Assembly (NCBI RefSeq): GCF_017599305.1
Contig: NZ_JAGFWR010000003.1
Span: 310,001 to 374,000 of the forward strand
Direction: 5' to 3'
Length of the DNA: 64,000 nucleotides
Source of the DNA: Micromonospora antibiotica
GTDB lineage: Bacteria; Actinomycetota; Actinomycetes; Mycobacteriales; Micromonosporaceae
Position numbers and translations under genes: made by a program. The notes beneath the pieces are model-generated. The model saw only the letters and a program-made list of their open reading frames with translations. It made no database searches and was not told the origin of the DNA. Positions within the stretch are counted from its first letter, which is position 1. Each line of letters starts with the position of its first letter. This document shows positions 1 to 7,922 of this stretch, in pieces.

Positions 1-740
1 CCATCTCCCAGCTCGACGGGGAGCACCGGCCCGCGCCCCGCCGGCTGGACGCCCTGATCGCCCGCCGACCACTGGGCCTGCTCTTCGTGCTCTGCCACCC
101 GACCCCGTCCCAACAACTCCTGCTGGCCGAGCACCGCATCCCGTTCGTGGTGGTCGACACCGACAGCGCGACCTCGGCGTCGGTGCCGACCGTCGGGTCG
201 AACAACTGGAACGGCGGCCTGTTGGCCACCCGGCACCTGATGGAGTTGGGGCACCGGCGGATCGCCGTCATCTCCGGCCCCCGGGACGTGCTGTGCAGCC
301 AGGCCCGCGCCGCCGGCTTCCGCTCCGCGCACGACCAGTTGGGGCTGGCCGTGGACGTCGACCTGGTGCGCTACGGCAGCTTCTACGTCGACGGCGGGCA
401 CGCCCACGGGTTGGAGCTGCTGGCCGGGCCCGACCGGCCCACCGCGATCTTCGCCGGCTCCGACCTGCAGGCCATCGGCGTGCTCCGGGCCGCCCGCCAG
501 CTCGGCCTGCGGGTGCCCGACGACCTCTCGGTGATCGGGTACGACGACCTGCCGGTGGCCGGTTGGACCGACCCGCCGCTGACCACCGTGCACCAACCGC
601 TGCGGGACATGGCCGGCACCGCCACCCAGATGCTGCTGGAGCTGGCCCGGGGTGGCTCCGTCGCGACCAGCCGGATCGACCTGGTGACCGAGCTGGTCGT
701 CCGGGAGAGCACCGCACCACCCGCCACCACCCGCCCCTGA
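1..740 (+). CDS. LacI-family transcription regulator (5' end outside window)
   Basis: The reading frame is open from base 3 and gives the last 245 residues of a LacI/GalR-type repressor. The helix-turn-helix lies before the window. What is seen is the periplasmic-binding-protein-like sensor: the block around NNWNGG, then ATRHLMELGHRRIAVISGP, and the C-terminal signature VPDDLSVIGYDDLPVAGW followed by PPLTTVHQP, all typical of sugar-responsive LacI members. It ends 15 bases before an acetylxylan esterase gene and probably shares its transcript. Its neighbours are arabinoxylan-degrading enzymes, so a xylo- or arabino-oligosaccharide is the likely inducer (inference). It is a candidate reader of the 14-base operators found at 1866 and at three other places in the window. 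Confidence 0.93.
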   Translation, partial: ISQLDGEHRPAPRRLDALIARRPLGLLFVLCHPTPSQQLLLAEHRIPFVVVDTDSATSASVPTVGSNNWNGGLLATRHLMELGHRRIAVISGPRDVLCSQARAAGFRSAHDQLGLAVDVDLVRYGSFYVDGGHAHGLELLAGPDRPTAIFAGSDLQAIGVLRAARQLGLRVPDDLSVIGYDDLPVAGWTDPPLTTVHQPLRDMAGTATQMLLELARGGSVATSRIDLVTELVVRESTAPPATTRP

Positions 741-755
741 CCACCCGAGGAACCC

Positions 756-1754
756 ATGTCTGCCACCGAAGACCTGCGGCGGTACACGCCCGCTGTCGTC
801 GAGCCCGCCGACTTCGACGCGTTCTGGCGTACCACGCTCGCCGAGGCGACCGCCCGGCCGGTGCTCGTCGACGTCCGCCCGCACCGGACCGACCTGCGCC
901 TGGTCGACACCTGGGACGTCACCTTCGCCGGTTTCGCCGGTGACCCGGTGCGGGCCTGGTACACCCGCCCGGCCGGGGTCGACGCCGCGCTGCCCGCCGT
1001 GGTCGAGTACGCCGGTTACGGGCGCGGCCGGGGCCTGCCGCACGAGCGGCTGACCTGGCCGGTGGCCGGGTACGCGCACCTGCTGATGGACAACCGGGGC
1101 CAGTCCGGGCTGCACGGCGCGGGCGACACCCCGGACCCGCACGGATCGCCCGGTGGCCCGTGGCCCGCCACCTGGGGCATCCTCGACCCGTACGACTACC
1201 ACTACCGTCGGCTGATCACCGACGCGGTCCGGGCGGTCGATGCCCTGCGCGCGCTGCCCGGGGTGGACCCGGCCCGGGTCGCCGCCGTCGGCAACAGCCA
1301 GGGCGGCGGGCTGGCCCTGGCGGTCGCCGGCCTGCGCGACGACCTCGCGGCGCTGCTGACCACCGCGCCGTTCCTCTGCGACGTCCAGCGCGGGATCGAA
1401 CTGACCGACGCCGCCCCGTACGGTGAGATCGCCAGGTACCTGGCGGTGCACCGGCAGGTCGAGGAGGCTGTCCGGCACACGCTGTCCTACGTCGACGGGG
1501 TGACCTTCGCCCGACGGGCCACCGCGCCCGCGCACTTCGGCATCGGCCTGCGCGACAACGTCTGCCCACCGGGCACCGGCTTCGCCGCCTACAACCAGTA
1601 CGGCGCGGCGAACGGTCGGGAGGGGACACCGGCGCGGCAGCTGCACACCTACCCGTTCAACGGCCACGAGGGTGGCGAGGCGTGGCAGGTCGAACGGCAG
1701 CTGCGCTGGCTCGACGCGCTGCTGGTGGGGGGCACCGAGCACGCGGCGCGGTGA
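756..1754 (+). CDS. CE7-family acetylxylan esterase / cephalosporin-C deacetylase
   Basis: 332-residue alpha/beta hydrolase of the AXE1 (CE7) family, whose members remove acetyl groups from xylo-oligosaccharides and are usually cytoplasmic. Family marks are the YGRGRG oxyanion-loop block near residue 87, the DNRGQ motif, the nucleophile elbow GNSQGG near residue 180 (catalytic Ser) and the catalytic His in NGHEGG near the C-terminus. Length matches the family (about 320). There is no signal peptide, so it should act on imported oligosaccharides. The ATG follows a CGAGGAA ribosome site and lies 15 bases after the LacI gene, suggesting one operon. Confidence 0.93.
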   Translation: MSATEDLRRYTPAVVEPADFDAFWRTTLAEATARPVLVDVRPHRTDLRLVDTWDVTFAGFAGDPVRAWYTRPAGVDAALPAVVEYAGYGRGRGLPHERLTWPVAGYAHLLMDNRGQSGLHGAGDTPDPHGSPGGPWPATWGILDPYDYHYRRLITDAVRAVDALRALPGVDPARVAAVGNSQGGGLALAVAGLRDDLAALLTTAPFLCDVQRGIELTDAAPYGEIARYLAVHRQVEEAVRHTLSYVDGVTFARRATAPAHFGIGLRDNVCPPGTGFAAYNQYGAANGREGTPARQLHTYPFNGHEGGEAWQVERQLRWLDALLVGGTEHAAR

Positions 1755-2196
1755 CCGGCGGTCGGCCCGCCCGAGCCCGGTCGCCGCGTCCCGCCCCCGG
1801 CACCCGGAGGGTGGTTCGTCCGGTCGGCAGCTCACCCGGGCATCGTCACTCACCGATGTTGCTGATGTTAGCGATAACACGATATGGTGCATCCCGGCGG
1901 GAGCGCAGGGCACGCTCCGGCTGTGGATCACCGGTTCGTCCACGTCGCGACCGGTGGCCAGCGGCACCTCACGGCGTCCACGACCAGTGACGAGTCCGGG
2001 ATCCTGGCCGTTGCGCGTGGCGCACCGTCCGCCCATCACCCCATGCAGATCCGCCGGGAAGCGGTGGTCGGTCCGCCCCGCGAGCCGGCGTCCGGGTGGT
2101 GCCGACGCACTCCTTCGTCCACCAGCCGGACGAGCCGGCGACCCCCGGGACGGTCGCCGTGCTGCACCGTCCGCACCGCCACCCCAGGGAGTTTTC
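1755..2196 (+). promoter_or_regulatory. 442-base untranslated leader with operator and hairpin box
   Basis: No convincing gene lies here. It carries the LacI-type operator at 1866-1879 and, 19 bases further, a box at 1899-1918 (GGGAGCGCAGGGCACGCTCC) able to fold as a 6-bp stem with a seven-base loop. The same pair, operator then box, recurs before the GH43 gene at the right end (63352 and 63382). The ATG of the next gene at 2197 follows an AGGGAG site, so the mRNA may carry a leader of roughly 300 bases. Promoter elements were not resolved. Confidence 0.5.
1866..1879 (+). promoter_or_regulatory. LacI-type operator TGTTAGCGATAACA
   Basis: 14-base near-palindrome with arms TGTTA/TAACA. It differs at one base from the site at 63352 and fits the pattern TGTKARCGWTAACR shared with the sites at 37542 and 43953. 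All four stand upstream of secreted hemicellulases. Its regulator is inferred to be of the LacI family. Confidence 0.65.
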
Positions 2197-3402
2197 ATGA
2201 GCGGCACGAGCTGCCCGAACGCCGGGCCACCCCCGTCCGACCGATCCCACCTCGTCGACGCCGCCCCCGCCGGCCGACGCCTGCCCACCATGCGTCGGGG
2301 CCTGCGCCTGCTCGGCCTGGCCACCGCGGCCCTGGTGGCCGCGGTCGCCACCGGCGCCGTGGTGACCGCACCCGCCGCCGCCGAGTCCAACGGCGGGGTA
2401 CGGGTGATGCCCCTCGGCGACTCGATCACCGACGGGTTCAACGTCCCCGGCGGCTACCGCATCGAGCTGTGGCAGCGGATGGTCGCCGACGGCTACCGGG
2501 TCGACTTCGTCGGGTCGATGTTCAACGGTCCGTCCAACCTGGGCGACCACGACCACGAGGGCCACTCCGGCTGGACCATCGCCCAGATCGACGCCAACGT
2601 GGTGAACTGGCTGCGGAACACCACCCCGCGTACGGTGCTGCTGCACATCGGCACCAACGACATGTACAACGCCTCCGGCGCCCCGGCCCGGCTCTCCACC
2701 CTGATCGACAAGATCACCAACACCGCGCCGAACGCGGACGTCTTCGTCGCCACCATCATCCCGCGCAACGGCACCGAGTCGGCGGTGCGCACCTTCAACG
2801 CGGCGATCCCCGGGATCGTGCAGAGCAAGGTCACCGCCGGCAAGCGGGTGCACCTGGTGGACATGTTCAGCGCGGTGGGCACGGCCGACCTGGCCGACGG
2901 CATCCACCCCAACGCCACCGGCTACCGCAAGATGGCCACCACCTGGTACAACGCCCTGCGCGCCGTGCCCGGCAGCCTCGGCGGCAACACGCCGACGACC
3001 CCGCCGACCACCGCCCCGCCCACCACGCCGCCGCCCACCACCCCACCGCCGACCACGCCGCCGCCGACCACCCCGCCGCCCTCGGCGGGTTGCCGGGTCG
3101 CGTACACGGTCAACGCCTGGAACTCCGGTCTCACCGCCTCGATCAGCGTCACCAACACCAGCAGCACGGCGGTCAACGGCTGGGCACTGGCGTTCACCCT
3201 GCCCGGTGGGCAGACCATCACCAGCGGCTGGAACGCCACCTACACGCCGACGAGCGGGGCGGTGACCGCGCGCAACGTGTCCTACAACGGCACCATCGCG
3301 CCGAACACCTCGGTCGACGTCGGCTTCCAGGCCGAGCACACCGGCAACACGGCCCGACCGTCCTCGTTCACGCTCAACGGCACCGCCTGCACGGTCGCCT
3401 GA
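2197..3402 (+). CDS. Secreted SGNH esterase (CE3-like acetylxylan esterase) with C-terminal CBM2
   Basis: 401 residues. A long N-terminal region ends in a Sec signal (hydrophobic stretch about 38-62, AAA cleavage). The SGNH domain follows (about 67-260): block I GDSITDG with the catalytic Ser, the GTND block III, and DGIHPN block V with the Asp-His pair. The GGYR and DFVGS blocks after block I resemble CE3 acetylxylan esterases. A Pro/Thr linker (TTPPP repeats, about 265-295) joins a CBM2 (about 298-401) with its terminal Cys pair and conserved Trp residues, which binds cellulose or xylan. The start was chosen at 2197 for its AGGGAG site; a second ATG at 2290 lacks one. It probably deacetylates xylan outside the cell. 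Confidence 0.9.
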   Translation: MSGTSCPNAGPPPSDRSHLVDAAPAGRRLPTMRRGLRLLGLATAALVAAVATGAVVTAPAAAESNGGVRVMPLGDSITDGFNVPGGYRIELWQRMVADGYRVDFVGSMFNGPSNLGDHDHEGHSGWTIAQIDANVVNWLRNTTPRTVLLHIGTNDMYNASGAPARLSTLIDKITNTAPNADVFVATIIPRNGTESAVRTFNAAIPGIVQSKVTAGKRVHLVDMFSAVGTADLADGIHPNATGYRKMATTWYNALRAVPGSLGGNTPTTPPTTAPPTTPPPTTPPPTTPPPTTPPPSAGCRVAYTVNAWNSGLTASISVTNTSSTAVNGWALAFTLPGGQTITSGWNATYTPTSGAVTARNVSYNGTIAPNTSVDVGFQAEHTGNTARPSSFTLNGTACTVA

Positions 3403-3408
3403 CCCACC

Positions 3409-3444
3409 GTCCGGCACCGGCGTGCCCGCACGCCGGTGCCGGAC
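3409..3444. terminator. Hairpin terminator after the esterase gene
   Basis: Perfect 16-bp inverted repeat (3409-3424 and 3429-3444) with a CCCG loop, just after the stop codon and before the next ribosome site. There is no T tract, as is usual for high-GC actinomycetes. Confidence 0.75.
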
Positions 3445-3487
3445 GCCTTCCACCACCGACTCCCACCACCCCCAGTAGGAGTAGCGC

Positions 3488-5536
3488 ATGCGACTCACCA
3501 GAAAGTTGCCGGCCCGGGTGTTCCTGGCCGCCGGCCTGATCGCCGCCGGAACAGCCGTCGCCCTGCCGGCCGAGGCCGCCGCGGCCGGCTGCTCGGTCGA
3601 CTACACCGTCTCGTCCGAGTGGGGTGGTGGCTTCGGCGCGAACGTGGCCATCACCAACCTGGGTGACCCGATCAACGGTTGGACCCTGACCTGGTCGTAC
3701 GCGGCCGGGCAGCAGGTCACCCAGGCGTGGAACGCCACCGTCACCCAGTCCGGCGCCCAGGTGACCGCCCGCAACGTCAGCTACAACGGCGCCATCGCCA
3801 CCGGAGCCAACGTGTCGTTCGGGTTCAACGGCTCGTGGAACGGCAGCAACCCGAAGCCGACGAGCTTCACCCTCAACGGCGTCACCTGCACGGGCGGCAC
3901 GACCACCCCGCCGCCCACCACACCCCCGCCGACCACCCCACCGCCCACCACCCCACCGCCGACGACCCCGCCCCCCACCACTCCGCCGCCGACCACACCG
4001 CCGCCCACGACGCCGCCGCCGGGACAGTGGCCGCCGTCGTCCACCTTCAGCAACCCGGTGATCTGGCAGGACTTCGCCGACATCGACATCCTGCGGGTCG
4101 ACGACACCTACTACTACTCGGCGTCCACCATGCACTACTCCCCGGGCGCTCCGGTGCTGCGCTCCTACGACCTGGTCAACTGGGAGTTCGCCGGCCACTC
4201 GGTGCCCAAGCTGGACTTCGGTCAGAAATACGACATGTCCGGCGGCCGGGCATACGTCAACGGGATCTGGGCGTCATTCCTGGGCTACCGCAAGAGCAAC
4301 AAGACGTTCTACTGGGGCGGTTGCATCGACTTCAACAAGACCTACATCTACACCGCGCCGTCGGCCGAGGGTCCGTGGACCCGGCACACCACCCTCAACA
4401 GCTGCTACTACGACGCGGGTCTACTCGTCGACGACGACGACACCATGTACGTCGCCTACGGCAACTCGAACATCAGCGTCGCCCAGCTCTCCGCCGACGG
4501 GAAGACCCAGGTCCGCTCGCAGCAGGTGTTCACCACCCCGTCGAGCGTGGGCACCCTGGAAGGCGCGCGCTTCTACAAGCGCAACGGCAGCTACTACATC
4601 TTCCTCACCCGACCGGCCAACGGGCAGTACATCCTCAAGGCGTCCAGCCCGTTCGGGCCGTACACCATGCAGCAGGTGCTGCTGAACCTGCCCGGACCGA
4701 TCTCCGGCGGCGGGGTGCCGCACCAGGGTGGTCTGGTGCAGACGCAGAACGGCGACTGGTACTACATGGGCTTCCAGGACGCCTACCCCGGCGGCCGCGT
4801 GCCCGTGCTCGCCCCGGTCACCTGGAACTCCAGTGGCTGGCCGGTGATCCAGCTGGTCAACAACGCCTGGGGCGGCTCGTACCCGTACCCGAACGTGCCC
4901 CGGCCGCCACGCCAGGTCAAACCCATGATCGGCACGGACACCTTCGCCGGCACCACACTCGGCCCGCAGTACGAGTGGAACCACAACCCGGACGACACGA
5001 AGTGGTCGGTCAACAACGGGCTGCGGCTACAGACCGCGACCGTGACCAACGACCTGTATTCGGCGCGCAACACCCTGACCCACCGGATCCAGGGGCCCCG
5101 GTCGACCGCCACCATCGAACTCGACTACTCCACGATGCGCGACGGTGACCGCTCCGGCCTGGCACTGCTGCGCGACCAGTCGGCCTGGATCGGGGTGCGC
5201 CGGGACAACGGCGCGACCAGGGTCGCCGTGGTCAACAACCTGACCATGGACAGCAAGTGGAACACCACCAACACCGGCACCGAGGTCGCCGGCGCCGGCA
5301 TCTCCGGTGGCAGGATCTGGTTGCGGGCCACCGCCGACATCACCCCCGGATCGGGTCGGCAGGGACGCTTCTCCTACAGCACCGACGGGGTCAACTTCAT
5401 CTCGCTCGGCCCCGCCCTCACCTTCAACAACGCCTGGCAGTTCTTCATGGGCTACCGGTTCGCCATGTTCAACTACGCCACCAGTTCCCTCGGTGGCGCG
5501 GTGACCGTCCGGAAGTTCGACCTGGCCAAGTCGTAG
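3488..5536 (+). CDS. Secreted GH43 glycosidase with N-terminal CBM2
   Basis: 682 residues. A Sec signal (about 1-34) precedes a CBM2 (about 36-138, Cys at both ends), a long repetitive Pro/Thr linker (TTPPP units, about 139-178) and a GH43 five-bladed propeller (about 188-480). The three GH43 acids are visible: the general base Asp in FADIDIL, the pKa-modulating Asp in YDAGLLVDDDD and the acid Glu in GTLEGARF. A C-terminal beta-sandwich (about 490-682) resembles the GH43_C2 domain. Family members are alpha-L-arabinofuranosidases or beta-xylosidases; subfamily 11/12 seems closest, but I cannot fix the substrate. The start has an AGGAG site. Hairpins on both sides suggest its own mRNA or a processed unit. 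Confidence 0.92.
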   Translation: MRLTRKLPARVFLAAGLIAAGTAVALPAEAAAAGCSVDYTVSSEWGGGFGANVAITNLGDPINGWTLTWSYAAGQQVTQAWNATVTQSGAQVTARNVSYNGAIATGANVSFGFNGSWNGSNPKPTSFTLNGVTCTGGTTTPPPTTPPPTTPPPTTPPPTTPPPTTPPPTTPPPTTPPPGQWPPSSTFSNPVIWQDFADIDILRVDDTYYYSASTMHYSPGAPVLRSYDLVNWEFAGHSVPKLDFGQKYDMSGGRAYVNGIWASFLGYRKSNKTFYWGGCIDFNKTYIYTAPSAEGPWTRHTTLNSCYYDAGLLVDDDDTMYVAYGNSNISVAQLSADGKTQVRSQQVFTTPSSVGTLEGARFYKRNGSYYIFLTRPANGQYILKASSPFGPYTMQQVLLNLPGPISGGGVPHQGGLVQTQNGDWYYMGFQDAYPGGRVPVLAPVTWNSSGWPVIQLVNNAWGGSYPYPNVPRPPRQVKPMIGTDTFAGTTLGPQYEWNHNPDDTKWSVNNGLRLQTATVTNDLYSARNTLTHRIQGPRSTATIELDYSTMRDGDRSGLALLRDQSAWIGVRRDNGATRVAVVNNLTMDSKWNTTNTGTEVAGAGISGGRIWLRATADITPGSGRQGRFSYSTDGVNFISLGPALTFNNAWQFFMGYRFAMFNYATSSLGGAVTVRKFDLAKS

Positions 5537-5548
5537 GACCCGTCCCAC

Positions 5549-5584
5549 CTCGCCGGCCGACCACCCCCGTGGTCGGCCGGCGAG
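5549..5584. terminator. Hairpin terminator after the GH43-CBM2 gene
   Basis: Perfect 16-bp stem (5549-5564 with 5569-5584) and a CCCC loop, 12 bases after the stop codon at 5536. Confidence 0.75.
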
Positions 5585-5616
5585 CCGTATCCCCCACCTC
5601 CGACAGGAGCACCCCC

Positions 5617-7143
5617 ATGTCCGCCTCACACCACCCCCGGTCGGCCGTCCCGCCGTACCCGCACCCGCCCGCCACCGCACCCCGCACCGACCTGCCGCCC
5701 GCCCGCCACCCCGGCCGGGCCCGGACGGCGGCGCTGATCGTGCTGACCCTGCTGGCCACCCTGCTGACCGCCGCCGCCCCGGCCGGGGCGGCCCCCGCCG
5801 TCCGGGTCACCAACCCGCTGGTCGCGCAGCGCGCCGACCCGCACATCGTGCGGCACACCGACGGCTACTACTACATGACCGCCACCGCCCCCGAGTACGA
5901 CCGGATCGTGCTGCGCCGGGCCACCACCCTCCAGGGCCTGTCCACCGCACCGGAGACGGTCATCTGGCGGCGGCACACCAGCGGGATCATGGGCGCGCAC
6001 ATCTGGGCCCCGGAGATCCACTTCATCGACGGCCGGTGGTACGTCTACTTCGCCGCCGGCGCCACCGACAACGTCTGGGCGATCCGGATGTACGTCCTGG
6101 AGGGCACCGGGGCGAACCCACTGACCGCCAGTTGGGCGGAGAAGGGGCAGATCCGTACCCCCTGGGAGACCTTCGCGCTGGACGCGTCGACGTTCGTCAC
6201 CAACGGGGTGCGCTACCTGATCTGGGCGCAGGCCGAGCCGGGCATCGCCACCAACTCCAACCTCTACATCGCCCGGATGGCCAACCCGTGGACGCTCAGC
6301 GGAACCCCCACCCGGATCGCCGTGCCGACCCTGGAGTGGGAGATGCGCGGCGGGGTGAAGGTCAACGAGGGGCCGACCGTGCTGCAACGCAACGGCCGGA
6401 TCTTCCTCACCTACTCGGCCAGCGCCACCGACGCCAACTACTGCCTCGGCCTGCTGACCGCGTCGACCGGCAGTGACCTGCTCCGGGCGTCGTCCTGGGT
6501 GAAGTCGCCGCAACCGGTCTTCACCAGCAACGCCGCGACCGGCCAGTGGGGGCCGGGGCACAACTCGTTCACCGTCTCCGAGGACGGGCAGAGCGACATC
6601 CTCGTCTACCACGACCGCAACTACCGGGACATCAGCGGTGACCCGCTGCGCGACCCCAACCGGCGCACCCGCGTCCAGAAGGTCTACTGGAACGCCGACG
6701 GCACCCCGAACTTCGGCATCCCGGTGCCCGACGGGGTCACCCCGGTCCGGCTGCGGTCGGACAACCAGCCCGACCGGTTCGTCCGGCACTGGGAGTACCG
6801 GGCCCGGCTGGAGGCGAACGTGACCAACCTCGCCGACTCGCAGTTCCGCCTGGTGCCCGGCCTGGCCGGCGGCAACACGGTCTCCCTGGAGTCCACCAAC
6901 TTCCCCGGCTACCACCTGCGGCACCGCAACTGGGAGGTGTGGGTCGAGCGGGACGACGCGTCGTCGACGTACCGCGCCGACGCCAGCTTCGTGCAGCGGC
7001 CCGGCCTGTCCAACGCCGCCGGGGTGTCGTTCGAGGCGGTCAACTACCCCGGCCAGTACCTGCGGCACAGCAACGGCCTGCTCTATCTGCGGACCGTCAC
7101 CGACGCCACCGGCAACGCCGACGCCACGTTCGTGCTGGAGTGA
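5617..7143 (+). CDS. Secreted GH43 exo-arabinanase-type enzyme with CBM42 (AbfB)
   Basis: 508 residues. A signal peptide (hydrophobic core about 37-55) leads into a GH43 domain: QRADPHIV (catalytic base Asp), HIWAPEIHFI, ALDAST (second Asp) and NEGPTVL (acid Glu). This arrangement resembles GH43 subfamily 26 exo-1,5-alpha-L-arabinofuranosidases of Streptomyces. The C-terminal 150 residues form an AbfB/CBM42 beta-trefoil with repeated FPGYHLRH, YPGQYLRH and SFVQRPG motifs; CBM42 binds arabinofuranose side chains. It should release arabinose from arabinan or arabinoxylan outside the cell. The ATG at 5617 follows ACAGGAG. With the preceding genes it forms an arabinoxylan set. Confidence 0.92.
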   Translation: MSASHHPRSAVPPYPHPPATAPRTDLPPARHPGRARTAALIVLTLLATLLTAAAPAGAAPAVRVTNPLVAQRADPHIVRHTDGYYYMTATAPEYDRIVLRRATTLQGLSTAPETVIWRRHTSGIMGAHIWAPEIHFIDGRWYVYFAAGATDNVWAIRMYVLEGTGANPLTASWAEKGQIRTPWETFALDASTFVTNGVRYLIWAQAEPGIATNSNLYIARMANPWTLSGTPTRIAVPTLEWEMRGGVKVNEGPTVLQRNGRIFLTYSASATDANYCLGLLTASTGSDLLRASSWVKSPQPVFTSNAATGQWGPGHNSFTVSEDGQSDILVYHDRNYRDISGDPLRDPNRRTRVQKVYWNADGTPNFGIPVPDGVTPVRLRSDNQPDRFVRHWEYRARLEANVTNLADSQFRLVPGLAGGNTVSLESTNFPGYHLRHRNWEVWVERDDASSTYRADASFVQRPGLSNAAGVSFEAVNYPGQYLRHSNGLLYLRTVTDATGNADATFVLE

Positions 7144-7149
7144 CCGCCG

Positions 7150-7188
7150 CCCGCCGGGCCGCCCCGACACACGGGGTGGCCCGGCGGG
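7150..7188. terminator. Hairpin terminator after the GH43-CBM42 gene
   Basis: 17-bp stem with one G-U pair (7150-7166 with 7172-7188) and an ACACA loop, directly after the stop codon. Confidence 0.75.
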
Positions 7189-7314
7189 TGTCGTCCACGG
7201 TGGCCGGCCTGCCGGGCCGGTGGGCCGTCGGGCCGGACGGACGGGGCCGTCCGGGTGGGCAACCCGCCACGTCAGGGTGACCGTCCGGGGACGGAGCGCT
7301 ACCCGGTCATCGCC

Positions 7315-7320
7315 TATAGT
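7315..7320 (+). promoter_or_regulatory. TATAGT -10 element of a leaderless gene
   Basis: TATAGT ends seven bases before the ATG at 7328 and there is no Shine-Dalgarno sequence. In actinomycetes this spacing indicates transcription starting at or next to the A of the start codon. No clear -35 is seen. Confidence 0.6.
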
Positions 7321-7327
7321 GGCGTCC

Positions 7328-7792
7328 ATGGCTAGCCGAGCGGTGATGTCGGTCGATGAAGCGCGGGCCTGGCTCGCCGAGGTCATCTCCGGGGCCGAGC
7401 GCCTGCACCTGGAGTCGGTCGACGACGGGCGGGTCGTCTCGGTGACCGGCCCCGACTGCCTCGAACTCCGCCTCGACGGCACCATCTCCGGGCCGGCCAC
7501 GTTCTGGGCGATGGACCTCACCGGCTTCGTCGCGGTCACCGTGCTGATCGGCCCGACACCCGCGATGGTCCTGGCGCACAGCAGCATCAGCTTCCTCGAA
7601 CCCGCCGAGCCCGGCGAGCTGCGGGTCACCGCCGAGGTGATCAAACTGGCCAGCCGGTCGGCGGTGGTCGACGCCCGCGCCAACGACCGCCGGGGCGTCC
7701 TGGTCGCCGCCTCCACCCTGCACTTCGCCCTGCCGTCCCGGGCCACCCGGGCGGCCCTGCGCGCCGAGCACGCCGTCCGGGCCGGCGGCTGA
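7328..7792 (+). CDS. Hotdog-fold protein (PaaI-type thioesterase-like)
   Basis: 154 residues. The DGTISGPATFWAMDLTGFVA block and the following EPAEPGELRVTAEVIK strand pattern match the hotdog fold of PaaI-type acyl-CoA thioesterases and related dehydratases. It is cytoplasmic with no signal peptide. The start is fixed by the TATAGT box seven bases upstream. It converges with the biosynthetic cluster's last gene, 130 bases away. It could release or dehydrate an acyl chain in that pathway, but it lies on the other strand with its own promoter and may be unrelated housekeeping. Substrate unknown. Confidence 0.7.
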   Translation: MASRAVMSVDEARAWLAEVISGAERLHLESVDDGRVVSVTGPDCLELRLDGTISGPATFWAMDLTGFVAVTVLIGPTPAMVLAHSSISFLEPAEPGELRVTAEVIKLASRSAVVDARANDRRGVLVAASTLHFALPSRATRAALRAEHAVRAGG

Positions 7793-7922
7793 CCCGTCCA
7801 CCCCTGCCCCGGCCGGGACACCGGCGCGTACACCGTCCGGACGGGCCGCCGGTGGATCCGGCCCACGGCGGGGGCACCGGTCCGCCCACACGTCGACAGC
7901 CCCGTCCGGGTCACCGGGCGGC

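Noticed and set aside
1899..1930. Cyclic-di-GMP (GEMM-I) riboswitch, because of the GCAGGGCA string
   Set aside because: The downstream GGGACGCAAAGCC block, tetraloop and receptor of GEMM-I are missing at both sites (1899 and 63382).
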